This document shows positions 45,844-54,575 of a stretch of 64,000 nucleotides of DNA, piece by piece; position 1 is the stretch's first letter; every line of letters begins with the position of its first letter. The stretch is from Hyphomicrobiaceae bacterium. GTDB taxonomy: Bacteria; Pseudomonadota; Alphaproteobacteria; Rhizobiales; Hyphomicrobiaceae. The notes below the pieces were generated by a model, which worked only from the letters and a program-made list of their open reading frames with translations, was not told the DNA's origin and did not search any database. The position numbers and the translations under genes were made by a program. The DNA lies in NCBI GenBank assembly GCA_016793635.1, contig JAEUMD010000013.1, forward strand, positions 124,001 through 188,000. Direction: 5' to 3'.

Positions 45844-46590
45844 TCAGCAACCGCGCGTGGCGACGCCATGGGCGTCGAACACGTGCCCGGTGAGCTGGCG
45901 GCCCTTGCGGCTGGCGAGATAGAGCGCGAGAGCGGCGATGTCGGGCCCCGAGGACAGGCACGCACCCTCTGGTTCGAGCAGGCCGCGTGGACCAACGGCG
46001 TTGACGCGAATCGCTTTGCCCGCCCAGCTCTCGGCCTCGCGCCGCGTGATCGTAGCGAGAGTGCTACGCAGGATGCCGGCGAGCGCGGTCTCGGCGTCGT
46101 TGGCTGGCGGTGCCATCACGACGACGTTGAAGATGAGGCCCTCGGTCAATGTCAACTGCATGCGGTTGGCGATGACACGCGTCATCAGCGTCGCAGCGAG
46201 CAGCTTCTCGGAAACGAAATCCTCGATCTCCTCGAGCGTCGCGCGGCCGCGCATCTCCTCGGGAGTGATCGTGATGAGGTTCACGGCGGTGTCGAGGCCG
46301 CCAAAACTTTGTGCCGGCCCTTGCGCGAAACGCACCGCCTCATTGCCGTCGGCGAGGGGCTGCGTATAGGCGCGTGTTTCGGAAGCGGTTTCGGCAACCA
46401 GCGCCGTGACGGCTGCCATGCCGGGCGTATCGTGCGCCGACTGCAGCACGAGGCGGCACTTATGGTCGGCGAATGCACGGGCAAGATCGACGCCCACGTC
46501 CTCGGAAAGGCCTGTCACGAGCACGCGCGAGCCTGCAAGTTCTGCATAAACCGGTACGCCGGGCGAGTGCGTGACGACGCTCATGAACAT
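45844..46590 (-). CDS. SDR-like protein with degenerate motifs
   Basis: 248 aa Rossmann-fold protein of the short-chain dehydrogenase superfamily. The N-terminal nucleotide loop reads VLVTGLSEDVGVDLARAF, close to but not the TGxxxGxG consensus, and the C-terminal region VNAVGPRGLLEPEG followed by LASRKGRQLTGHVFDAHG is SDR-like. The catalytic YxxxK is not present at the expected place (ESWAGKAIRVN), so it may bind a nucleotide without redox activity or act as a partner subunit. The ATG at 46590 has AAGGAG 6 nt upstream; MSVV two codons later is possible. Function unknown. Confidence 0.8.
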   Translation of the reverse strand: MFMSVVTHSPGVPVYAELAGSRVLVTGLSEDVGVDLARAFADHKCRLVLQSAHDTPGMAAVTALVAETASETRAYTQPLADGNEAVRFAQGPAQSFGGLDTAVNLITITPEEMRGRATLEEIEDFVSEKLLAATLMTRVIANRMQLTLTEGLIFNVVVMAPPANDAETALAGILRSTLATITRREAESWAGKAIRVNAVGPRGLLEPEGACLSSGPDIAALALYLASRKGRQLTGHVFDAHGVATRGC

Positions 46591-46891
46591 TGGGCTCTCC
46601 TTTGCGCTACGCCAGGACTGTGAAAGGCAACCCGGCGGAGACGATACCATGCCGATTCGCCTAACGAGAGCTAAACAAGCGCCCGATCACGGTTTGTACT
46701 TGGCGCTGTTGCGGCCAAACCGCGGCGCTGTGGAAAACGCCGGCCGCATTTCGCGTGGGGCGCCGCGGTGCCGCGCAAGTGCGCGGGAACGAACCGCTCC
46801 AACCGTTCCGCCTCACCGTTCGGGCTCCCGCTTTCTCGGGCTGCACCCGCCTGATAGCCTGTCGGAGCAATCGAAGAAGGACGCTGCCGCG
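46591..46891 (+). other. Intergenic region before the aminotransferase gene
   Basis: 301 bp between divergent genes; no gene or clear hairpin seen. Promoters of both neighbours must lie here. Confidence 0.3.
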
Positions 46892-48220
46892 ATGACCACG
46901 AACGACGCAGGTGTGAAAGCGCTCGAGCCCTATTGGATGCCTTTCACGGCCAATCGCGCCTTCAAGCAGCGCCCGCGCATGATTTCGGCCGCGCAGGGCA
47001 TGCACTACACCACGCCCGCCGGCCGGCAGATCATCGATGCGACGTCGGGGCTGTATTGCGTCAATGCCGGTCACGGGCAGCCGGCGGTCGTGGCGGCGAT
47101 CACGGAGGCCGCAGGCCGGCTCGACTATTCACCGTCGTTCCAGTTCGCCCATCCGCAGGCGTTCGAGCTTGCCGGACGACTGACGGCGCTCGCACCCGGC
47201 GATCTCGATCATGTGTTCTTTGCCTCATCCGGCAGCGAGGCCATCGATACGGCGATGAAGCTGGCGCTCAGCTATCACCGCGCGCGTGGCGAAGGACAGC
47301 GCACGCGTTTCATCGGCCGCGAGCGCGGCTATCACGGCGTTGGGTTCGGCGGGATTTCCGTCGGCGGCATTCCGGCCAACCGCAAGATGTATGGCGCGGC
47401 GCTCGGCGGCATCGATCACCTGGCGACGACCTACGACCGCGCGCGCCAGGCGTTCTCGACCGGTGAGCCGGAATGGGGCTGTGAGCTGGCCGATGAGCTG
47501 AACCGCATCCTCGCTCTGCACGACCCGTCGAATATCGCAGCGGTCGTGATCGAGCCGGTGGCGGGCTCGACCGGATGTATTCCCCCGCCCAAAGGGTATC
47601 TGGAGCGTATCCGCGAAATTACCGCGGCGCACGGCATCCTCCTCATACTCGACGAGGTGATTACCGCGTTCGGCCGCCTCGGCCATACGTTCGCCGCGGA
47701 CCGGTATGGAATCGTTCCTGATCTCGTGACATTCGCCAAGGGCGTGTCGAACGGCGCGGTGCCGCTGTCAGGCGTGCTGGTGCGCAAGGGGATCTACGAC
47801 GCGCACATGGTCGGGCCGGAGCATCTGCCGGAGCTGTTCCACGGCTACACGTATTCGGCGCATCCGCTCGCCGTGGCGGCGGCGCTGGCGACGCTCGACC
47901 TGCACCGCGACCTCGGCCTCAATGACCGCGCGGTGGCGTTGGAGGCACCGTTCGCCGAACTTTTGATGAGCCTGCGGAACGAGCCGGGCGTGCTCGACAT
48001 CCGGCCGGTCGGCCTGATGTGCGGCATCGATCTCGCGGCGAAAGGTGGCGCTTTCGGCAAGCGTGGCTACGAGGCGATGGAGCGCGCCTACCACGATCAC
48101 GATCTCTATGTGCGAATCGCCGGCGATACGATGGTCATTGCACCGCCTCTCGTCGCGACGGGCGACGATCTCGCCGAGATCCGCGACAAGCTCGCCGTGA
48201 CGATTCGCGCGAGTGCCTGA
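46892..48220 (+). CDS. Class III aminotransferase (omega-amino acid:pyruvate type)
   Basis: 442 aa PLP enzyme. Landmarks: SGLYCVNAGHGQPAVVAAI, FASSGSEAIDTAMKLAL, RERGYHGVGFGG, VIEPVAGSTGCIPPP, LILDEVITAFGRLG and FAKGVSNGAVPLSG, which contains the PLP-binding lysine. The sequence resembles beta-alanine/omega-amino acid:pyruvate transaminases used in catabolism of beta-alanine, taurine or amines; the exact amino donor is not certain. The ATG at 46892 (MTTNDAGVKALEPYW) matches family N-termini. Single gene. Confidence 0.92.
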   Translation: MTTNDAGVKALEPYWMPFTANRAFKQRPRMISAAQGMHYTTPAGRQIIDATSGLYCVNAGHGQPAVVAAITEAAGRLDYSPSFQFAHPQAFELAGRLTALAPGDLDHVFFASSGSEAIDTAMKLALSYHRARGEGQRTRFIGRERGYHGVGFGGISVGGIPANRKMYGAALGGIDHLATTYDRARQAFSTGEPEWGCELADELNRILALHDPSNIAAVVIEPVAGSTGCIPPPKGYLERIREITAAHGILLILDEVITAFGRLGHTFAADRYGIVPDLVTFAKGVSNGAVPLSGVLVRKGIYDAHMVGPEHLPELFHGYTYSAHPLAVAAALATLDLHRDLGLNDRAVALEAPFAELLMSLRNEPGVLDIRPVGLMCGIDLAAKGGAFGKRGYEAMERAYHDHDLYVRIAGDTMVIAPPLVATGDDLAEIRDKLAVTIRASA

Positions 48221-48485
48221 GCGTCCCTTGGCCCTCTGATCCACAACAACGAATTGACCCCGCATGAGCCGATCTCGCGGGGCGCGGTGCTTTTGCGCCA
48301 CAAGCCTGAGCACGAGCGGCCGGCCTCGCGATGAAAGACGGGGAAAGGGTCGTCGCCCGCGTTGCACGGAGAGCAACGTCTCTGAACAGTTGTATCGAGG
48401 ACGAATCACGGATTCGGTCGCATTCGGGTGGGCGGACTTCGATGCCCTAGCCGTGTTGTTTTTTTTAGAATGGATGGATCGAGCA
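48221..48485 (+). other. Intergenic region before the EAL protein gene
   Basis: 265 bp. It contains an eight-T run just upstream of the gene start (about 48459-48466) but no GC hairpin in front, so I do not call a terminator. Confidence 0.3.
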
Positions 48486-50678
48486 ATGGCAACGGACAGC
48501 AAGAAGGCCAGGGGGCGCCGCTCCGGCGGCAAGGCCGGCGATGCCGTCGTGATGATGGCGATGGCGCTCGTGACGCTGGCGCTCTGCGCCGGGCTGGTGC
48601 TGCAGGCGGGGCTCGGTTTCTGGCTCGCGGGAACGGTGTCGTTGTCATTCTATCTCGGCCTGCTGACGCTGCACGCGATCGTTCGGCGTTCAGGCCAGCT
48701 CGAGGAGCTACGGGCCGAGGTCGAGAGACTGAAAGCTGCGCTCGGCGCGCCCGATGGTTCTTACGCCGCCCAACCCGGTGTGGCGGCCGCTGCACCGGCC
48801 GCAAGTGTCGCTCCGGGCGCGGGGCCGGGCGCGGCGCCGGGCGTGGCATCGGGCGACCGCTCCCGTCGCGGTGCGCCGGCCGGCGCGGTTCAGGTTCAGG
48901 GGCAATCGCCGGCGCTCGCCGCGACGCCACCGGCGCTACCGCAGCGCGTGGAGCCGCCGCTGGCCCAGCAGGCTGCTGCGGGCAATGAGCCCGTTTCCGC
49001 TCCGGCTCCCACCGGGCCGGAGTTCACCGCGCGCATGCAGCGTGTCGTTCGCGGTGCACCTGCCGGCGATGCAACCCATACCTCAGCGTCGGTTCAGCAA
49101 GCCGGGCCCGCTGGCACCCACAATGTCGTCAAATCGTCGCCGCCGCTGCGCAAGCCGTTGCCGCAGCAGCCGCAAGCCACCAATCCGCCACCGGTTACAC
49201 CGCAGCACGCGCAGGTGCCGACGATCGCCACCGCGTCGTCCGCGTTCAGTGACCCGCCGACGGAAATCGGCATTCCCGCTCATCGCTCTGCCGCTTCGGC
49301 CGACGTCCCGGCCTCTCCGCGCGAGGCAGACGTCGAGATGATCCAGGGCCTCATCAAGAAGCTCGCCGAGGAAGTCAACGCCGCCGAAGCGGAAAAGCTT
49401 GCGGCGCCCGTTCGCGCGACCGCAGAGCCGCGGACCGCCGGAGATGCGCGCTTGGCCGATACGCGTGCCATCGAGGAGTCGGTCGGCGCGCTAAAGCGTG
49501 CCGCCGCCACCATGAAGCAGCCGGCGCGGTCCGACATGCTGCCGGGCGAGGGCCTGGACGCCAGCCGCGATCGCCGCGAGCCGGAAGCCGCCCCCGCTCC
49601 GCAGGCAGCCGCCCAGGCCCGTTCCCACACCGCGCCCGAGCCCGAGCCCGAGCCCGAGTTCGATTTCGATACGCTGATGCGCCGCGCGCAGCCTATCGCC
49701 GCGATGACGGACTCGGCGGGCGACGAGCGTACCGACGCACCCTCCCCGGCGCCCGGTTATGTCGAGACCGATCCGCGCCTCGAGCGGGCAGCCGCTGCAC
49801 TCGCCCCGGCGTTTGCCGCACCGGGGGCTTCCCAATCGCCTCCGGCCACCGACTTCGTTTCTCCACCCGACCAGACGGACGAGGCCACGGCGCATGCGGT
49901 GTCGGAGGAGAGCGAGGAACGGTTGGAGATGATCGCGGCGGCACTCGATGCAGGCCGCGTCGAAGTCTATCTCGAGCCGATCCTCGACCTAGCACGCCAG
50001 CAGCCTAGCCATTACGAGGTGTCGGTGCGCCTCTGCGACGAGGAGGGCGACGAGATCATCCCGCTCGCCACCGCCGACGACGGCACGGGCGGGCTAGAGA
50101 TGCCGCTTCTCGACAGCATTCGCCTGTCGCGCACGGCGCAGGTGGCACAGATGCTCGAGGAACGCCGCAAGCCGGGTGCTGTCTTCTCGACGTTCAACGG
50201 TCCCTCGCTGGCATCGGATGATTTTCTGTCGGCATTCGCTGAAACCTACGAGGGTCAGCAGGGCCTCGCCGCGCAGCTCGTTCTGACGTTCGCTCAATCC
50301 GATATCCGCCGCTTCCGTGCGCCACATTGGGCGATGGTCGAGGAGATGCGCGAACTTGGCTTCCGTTTCGCCATGCGCGCCGTCACCGATCTCGACATGG
50401 ACTTCGAGCCGCTCGTCGGAGCTGGATTCACGTTCATCAAGCTTGACGCGGAAGTGTTCCTCGAGGGCTTGCCGACGCCGGGCGGCGTGATCCCTCCCGC
50501 CGATCTCTGCAATCACCTGGCCGGTCTCGGGCTTTCTCTCGTCGTCGAGCATATCGACGACGAGGCGCGGCGGGCGCGGTTGTCGGCCTTTGGTGTGGTC
50601 CTGGGCCAGGGGCAGCTCTTCGGCGGCCCGCGCCTCATGAAAGCGGCAGCATTCTCCAGCACGCAGCGGGCGGCCTGA
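48486..50678 (+). CDS. Membrane-anchored degenerate EAL-domain protein
   Basis: 730 aa. Two adjacent hydrophobic segments at ~18-60 (VVMMAMALVTLALCAGLVL and LAGTVSLSFYLGLLTLHAIV) anchor it in the inner membrane. A short coiled coil (SGQLEELRAEVERLKAAL) and a ~400-residue Pro/Ala/Gln/Glu-rich disordered linker follow. Residues ~477-725 are an EAL-type barrel (VEVYLEPILDL, KLDAEVFLEGL, LVVEHIDDEARRARL, GQGQLFGGP). The EAL tripeptide itself is replaced (YEVSVRL) and other metal ligands are altered, so it should not hydrolyse c-di-GMP; it may bind it or act as a scaffold. Start at 48486 or 48474. Confidence 0.85.
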   Translation: MATDSKKARGRRSGGKAGDAVVMMAMALVTLALCAGLVLQAGLGFWLAGTVSLSFYLGLLTLHAIVRRSGQLEELRAEVERLKAALGAPDGSYAAQPGVAAAAPAASVAPGAGPGAAPGVASGDRSRRGAPAGAVQVQGQSPALAATPPALPQRVEPPLAQQAAAGNEPVSAPAPTGPEFTARMQRVVRGAPAGDATHTSASVQQAGPAGTHNVVKSSPPLRKPLPQQPQATNPPPVTPQHAQVPTIATASSAFSDPPTEIGIPAHRSAASADVPASPREADVEMIQGLIKKLAEEVNAAEAEKLAAPVRATAEPRTAGDARLADTRAIEESVGALKRAAATMKQPARSDMLPGEGLDASRDRREPEAAPAPQAAAQARSHTAPEPEPEPEFDFDTLMRRAQPIAAMTDSAGDERTDAPSPAPGYVETDPRLERAAAALAPAFAAPGASQSPPATDFVSPPDQTDEATAHAVSEESEERLEMIAAALDAGRVEVYLEPILDLARQQPSHYEVSVRLCDEEGDEIIPLATADDGTGGLEMPLLDSIRLSRTAQVAQMLEERRKPGAVFSTFNGPSLASDDFLSAFAETYEGQQGLAAQLVLTFAQSDIRRFRAPHWAMVEEMRELGFRFAMRAVTDLDMDFEPLVGAGFTFIKLDAEVFLEGLPTPGGVIPPADLCNHLAGLGLSLVVEHIDDEARRARLSAFGVVLGQGQLFGGPRLMKAAAFSSTQRAA

Positions 50679-50706
50679 CACGACTAGGTTCGGTCGCGAT
50701 CACAAC

Positions 50707-50745
50707 GGGCGCGGATGCCATGCCGGCATCCGCGCCCTTTCGTTT
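50707..50745 (+). terminator. Terminator after the EAL protein gene
   Basis: Stem GGGCGCGGATGCC/GGCATCCGCGCCC (13 bp), 5-nt loop, followed by TTTCGTTT. It lies between convergent genes and may serve both. Confidence 0.9.
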
Positions 50746-50763
50746 CAACGAGGCTTCACCGCC

Positions 50764-51351
50764 TTACTGCGTTGCAGACGCCAGCCGCGGAATTTGCAGG
50801 CCCGAGCAGGGCGAATCGCCGAGCTTCTGGCACGGCGTCACCTCGAAATCATCGATGTTGAATGTCTGACCGTTCGAAGTCCGGTGGACGTTTCCGTTGT
50901 TGTCCATCGTCGTGTAGTACCAGCCGATCAGTCGCCCGTTCTGGAAGAAAAACATGTCGGGCTGGCGCGACTGGTAGAGACCGGAATCGATGACGATCAC
51001 CTCGACGCCACGGTGGCGCTTCGAGACGCCGAACGCGGACGGCAGAAAGTGGACCGAGGCGAGCGTCGCGGCCATGCTGGCACCACCGCGGAGCAACCTC
51101 TGCTCGATGATCATCACGTCCTGAGCATTGAGCAGATTGCGCGACTGAATTTCCTGCTCGAGCCCTTTGCGCCAGTCCTTGGAAAGGGCAGGGGTCTGAA
51201 TTGCGGTACCGTAGCGGGTGAGCAGGTTGATGTCGTGAAGCGACGAAGCTGGCTGGTCCCAGCCGAGCGGGACACCTCCACACGCCGAGATCAAGAGGGC
51301 GGCGGCTAGTGGAACGGCCGCCCGAAGCGCGCCGCGAATGCAACTCATCAT
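50764..51351 (-). CDS. Putative outer-envelope lipoprotein, unknown function
   Basis: 195 aa. The signal sequence RAAVPLAAALLISACGG ends in a good lipobox (LISAC), so the Cys near residue 24 should be lipidated. The mature part has two central segments of interest, NLLNAQDVMIIEQRLLRGG and MFFFQNGRLIGWYYTTMDNNG, and a C-terminal pair of cysteines. No family recognised. It is divergent from another lipoprotein gene with 138 bp between, which suggests shared regulation. Confidence 0.75.
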   Translation of the reverse strand: MMSCIRGALRAAVPLAAALLISACGGVPLGWDQPASSLHDINLLTRYGTAIQTPALSKDWRKGLEQEIQSRNLLNAQDVMIIEQRLLRGGASMAATLASVHFLPSAFGVSKRHRGVEVIVIDSGLYQSRQPDMFFFQNGRLIGWYYTTMDNNGNVHRTSNGQTFNIDDFEVTPCQKLGDSPCSGLQIPRLASATQ

Positions 51352-51489
51352 GCAACATCACCTGAATAAATAACCGTCCATGTAATTTGTAAGCTATCAG
51401 ATGGACGGCGTCGATGGCTGGCGGGGCCGTCCGACAGGGTGACGGTGGTTGCGCGGCGGCGCTGAGGGCTCGTGCCCCCGGGGGAGACG

Positions 51490-52227
51490 ATGCAGGACGG
51501 TGACTGGCTTCCGCGGCGACGAGTGCTCATCGGCCTCGCAACCCTGCCTCTCGCAGGGTGCACGTCCATGGATGCCTGCGAGACCATGGTCGATGCGAAC
51601 AAGCGCCATGAATGCCGCAACCAGGTGGCGTTCGAAAAGCACGTCGCGGTCATCACCATCGCCGCCGTCGTCGGTGCCGCCGCAGGCTACGGGATCGCGC
51701 GCGCGGTGAAGGCCAATCCGGCCGGCGGTGCGCTCATCGGCGCATTCGCAGGTGGCGCGATCGGAGCGGCAGCACATTACAGCTCGTATGTGATGGAGCG
51801 GGCCAACAACGACAGGCTCCTCGCCATGGACCTCGTCAAGCAAGCCATCGACGAGGACGTTGCATGGCATCGCCGCACCTACGTCGAGATCAATCGAGAC
51901 ATCGGCCAATCTCTGACCGAGCTCGATGGCATACGCCGCGGCAAGCCGACGGCGAGCGTTTCGATCTCCGAGCAGGCCACCCGCGCGCGCGAGCTCATAC
52001 GGAAGATCAAGAGCGTCGACATGGGATCGGAGACGTTTATCGAGGCCGCCAAGCTCTACCCGCCGGTCATCACGCTCGTCTCCGATCGCCGGGCCGACCC
52101 GCCGATGTCCGCCAAGATCCAAACTTGCCGCGAGGGCGCGGATACGCTGATGCGAGAGAGCGTCGAACAGCAGAAGAAAACGCAGGCGAGCGTCGCGATG
52201 CTGCACAAGATGGGGTTCTTCGAATGA
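51490..52227 (+). CDS. Putative lipoprotein with a glycine-zipper segment
   Basis: 245 aa. The N-terminus RRRVLIGLATLPLAGCTS is a twin-Arg-like basic stretch with lipobox LAGC. At ~55-95 there is a small-residue hydrophobic hairpin (VVGAAAGYGIARAVKANPAGG then GALIGAFAGGAIGAAAHY), the glycine-zipper pattern seen in outer-membrane or colicin-like insertion proteins. The remainder is helical and charged with Gln/Lys/Arg. GGGGGAGAC precedes the ATG at 51490. Its stop overlaps the next gene's start (ATGA). Function unknown; an envelope or toxin-like role is possible but unproven. Confidence 0.78.
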   Translation: MQDGDWLPRRRVLIGLATLPLAGCTSMDACETMVDANKRHECRNQVAFEKHVAVITIAAVVGAAAGYGIARAVKANPAGGALIGAFAGGAIGAAAHYSSYVMERANNDRLLAMDLVKQAIDEDVAWHRRTYVEINRDIGQSLTELDGIRRGKPTASVSISEQATRARELIRKIKSVDMGSETFIEAAKLYPPVITLVSDRRADPPMSAKIQTCREGADTLMRESVEQQKKTQASVAMLHKMGFFE

Positions 52228-52667
52228 CTGCCACGGGCGGGAGCCGCTTGGGCCGGGATGTCGCGCTGCTCATCGTCGGAGCGATCCTCGGATTTTTCTC
52301 CAATGTCATGCAGGAGGACATCGTCCAGACGTTTTACGACTGGCGCTGCGACGGCACGGGCAAGCTCGCCAAAGGAAAGGTGGCGCGCAAGGAAGCCGTA
52401 GAAGCGGAAATGGGGCAAGGCCGGCCGGCGCTCGACCGCGCGCAGATCACCGAGCGGCATGCGGCAGCGAACGCAGCTTTCGCTGCGGCCTACGAATGCC
52501 GTGTACCAGAGGCCGGTCTGAGGCTCGGCCAAGCCTATTGCTTCGGCTGGGCCGTTCCGCGTGATTCCAAGCGCGGGTGGGCGATGATCCTCGAGGCTTC
52601 GAAGAAGGACGCGCGTCTCACCCCCATGCTCGCAGTCGGGGGCCGCGACTTCTGTCCGACCGAGTAG
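52224..52667 (+). CDS. Small membrane-anchored protein with a Sel1-like segment
   Basis: 147 aa. One N-terminal hydrophobic segment (VALLIVGAILGFFSNVM) is followed by a charged region and, at ~105-140, AGLRLGQAYCFGWAVPRDSKRGWAMILEASKKD, which fits a Sel1-like tetratricopeptide repeat (LGxxYxxGxxVxxDxxxA). Three cysteines. It starts on the ATGA that ends the glycine-zipper lipoprotein gene, so the two are cotranslated and probably act together at the membrane. No function known. Confidence 0.75.
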   Translation: MTATGGSRLGRDVALLIVGAILGFFSNVMQEDIVQTFYDWRCDGTGKLAKGKVARKEAVEAEMGQGRPALDRAQITERHAAANAAFAAAYECRVPEAGLRLGQAYCFGWAVPRDSKRGWAMILEASKKDARLTPMLAVGGRDFCPTE

Positions 52668-52810
52668 CCGGCGCGGGCTCGGTTGCGAGCGGATGAGATG
52701 TACGCGGTCCGCGCGTGCAGCAAAGTGCCATACAGCAAAGTGCGAAGGCGCTCTCCGTGTCCCGGCCTTCGCGCTTGTACTCTCCCGCATCCTGCGGCAG
52801 AGAATGCGCC

Positions 52811-53692
52811 ATGGACCATCCCGCCGCCGCCGCACCCGCCGCGATACCTCTACTCTCGTCGATCGCACCGCTGATCGCGACTGCCGATGCCTGGCTGGTC
52901 GATATCTGGGGCGTGATGCACAACGGCGTAAGTCCGTTCATGGGGGCGTGCGATGCCTGCCGCCGTTTCCGGGACGGTGGAGGCACCGTGCTGCTGCTGT
53001 CGAACGCGCCGCGTCCGGCGGCAAGCGTCGTCACGCAGCTCCGACGCATTGGCGTGCCGGATGCCGCCTACGATCGCGTGCTCTCGTCGGGCGACGCGGC
53101 ACGCAGCATGATCGCGGCATATGCGGGACGCCCCGTGTTCCATCTCGGGCCGGAGCGCGATCTGCCGCTGTTCGAAGGGCTCGGCGTCGAGCTTTCACAG
53201 CTTCCGGTCGCGGAGGCGGTGATCTGCACGGGGCTCTACGACGACGAGACCGAGACGCCTGAAACGTATGCGGGGCTGCTCGACGCGATGCGGGCCACGG
53301 GGCTGGCGATGGTTTGCGCCAATCCCGATCTCAAGGTGGAGCGCGGCGGGCGCATCGTCTGGTGCGCGGGCGGCGTTGCGGCGGCCTACGAGGCACTCGG
53401 CGGCGCGGTCTCGTATGCCGGCAAGCCGCACGCGCCCGTCTACGGGATGGCCGATGCGATCATCGCGGAGCTGCGGGGCGGCAAGGCGGTGGGACGTGAT
53501 CGCGTGCTCGCCATCGGCGACGGCGTCAAGACCGATATCAAGGGCGCGTCGGATGCGGGCATCCGCTCGGTCTATATCGCAAGCGGCGTGCATCTGGAGC
53601 CCGGCACCACGCTCGACGGCGCGGCGCTCGCACGGCTGTTCGACGGCTTTGTCATGCGTCCCGTCGCGGCGATGCAGGAGCTGCGGCTCTAG
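52811..53692 (+). CDS. HAD-superfamily class IIA phosphatase (TIGR01459-like)
   Basis: 293 aa. Motif I is LVDIWGVMHNGVSPF, where the second Asp of DxD is replaced by Trp, as is typical of this alphaproteobacterial subfamily. Motif II is LLLSNAPRP, the Lys region is SYAGKPHAPVYGMA, and motif III is LAIGDGVKTDIKGASDAG. The substrate is unknown; the subfamily is often next to riboflavin kinase genes, which is not the case here. Loss of the general-acid Asp suggests a phosphatase of reduced or altered activity. The ATG at 52811 fits the family; GGCAGAG lies ~8 nt upstream. Confidence 0.88.
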   Translation: MDHPAAAAPAAIPLLSSIAPLIATADAWLVDIWGVMHNGVSPFMGACDACRRFRDGGGTVLLLSNAPRPAASVVTQLRRIGVPDAAYDRVLSSGDAARSMIAAYAGRPVFHLGPERDLPLFEGLGVELSQLPVAEAVICTGLYDDETETPETYAGLLDAMRATGLAMVCANPDLKVERGGRIVWCAGGVAAAYEALGGAVSYAGKPHAPVYGMADAIIAELRGGKAVGRDRVLAIGDGVKTDIKGASDAGIRSVYIASGVHLEPGTTLDGAALARLFDGFVMRPVAAMQELRL

Positions 53693-53779
53693 GTTGCGAT
53701 CGGTCGAGTTGGAAGCGCTGCGCGCTTCCACCGAGATCGTGAATCACGCACTGAAATCTTGGTAGAGAGCGCTGCGGCC

Positions 53780-54442
53780 TCAGTTCGGCTTTGCCGAGAC
53801 GACCGTGACATCGACGGTGCGCGGGGCGCCGGAGACGGCGCCCGAAGCGTCGGTGACGGTCACGTCGAATTTGCCGGTCGCCGCCGCGCTGCCATCGTGC
53901 ACGAAGCAGACGCGACCTTGGCTGACATCCGCTTGCGTGAAGCGCGAGATGCGCTCGCTCGCTGCATCGGCCATCGCGAGGTGGCCGCCCTTCTCGTTCG
54001 TCACATCGTACGTAAGCTCGTGTGCGGCGTTGTCCGGGTCGATGGCGGCGATGTCGAGCGTGGTGAGCTTCACCGAACCGCCGCGCGGAACCGAGATCGC
54101 GAAATCGCCGACGAGACGCGGCGGAACGTTGCGGACCTCGGCCGAAAGGTTGCCGCCGGTCTCGAGCGTGATGCGACCATAGCGAACGTTGCCGGTCACG
54201 GAGCCCGTCGACCGGATGGCGATGAGGTTCTTGACCGTGACATTGCCTTGCACGGTGCCAAGCACCTCGGCCTCGCCCGCGCGGATCGAGCCGAACACCT
54301 GCCCGCCGGGATGCACGACGACGGACTCGGCGATCACGTCGCCATCGACATAGCCGTAAACCTCGAGACGCCGGCAATTGCGGATGGAAGCCGTCACCAC
54401 TGCGTCCGCGCCGATTGTCATATTGCCAGGATACGCGGCCAT
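53780..54442 (-). CDS. Bactofilin-like protein with an Ig/cadherin-like C-terminal tail
   Basis: 220 aa. Residues ~10-105 form the right-handed beta-helix of bactofilins (polymer-forming cytoskeletal proteins, DUF583): MTIGADAVVTASIRNCRRLEVYGYVDGDV, VVVHPGGQVFGSIRAGEAEVLGTVQGNV. Residues ~120-217 form a beta-sandwich-like tail (HELTYDVTNEKGGHLAM, GKFDVTVTDASGAVSG) resembling cadherin/Ig-like modules of secreted proteins. There is no signal peptide. Bactofilins polymerise in the cytoplasm and organise cell-wall enzymes; the tail is an unusual addition. GAGGAGAG lies 8 nt before the ATG at 54442. Confidence 0.83.
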   Translation of the reverse strand: MAAYPGNMTIGADAVVTASIRNCRRLEVYGYVDGDVIAESVVVHPGGQVFGSIRAGEAEVLGTVQGNVTVKNLIAIRSTGSVTGNVRYGRITLETGGNLSAEVRNVPPRLVGDFAISVPRGGSVKLTTLDIAAIDPDNAAHELTYDVTNEKGGHLAMADAASERISRFTQADVSQGRVCFVHDGSAAATGKFDVTVTDASGAVSGAPRTVDVTVVSAKPN

Positions 54443-54575
54443 ACGTGCACTCTCCTCAGATTGGCTGCCGGCTCGGTCGGCACCGTAGTGGGACTTTCGC
54501 ACGGATGGAAGAAGCATCCGTGCTCGGCAAAGCGCAAAGGCGCTGCGTGCTGCTTCCGCGCACCGCGCCCCTCGA

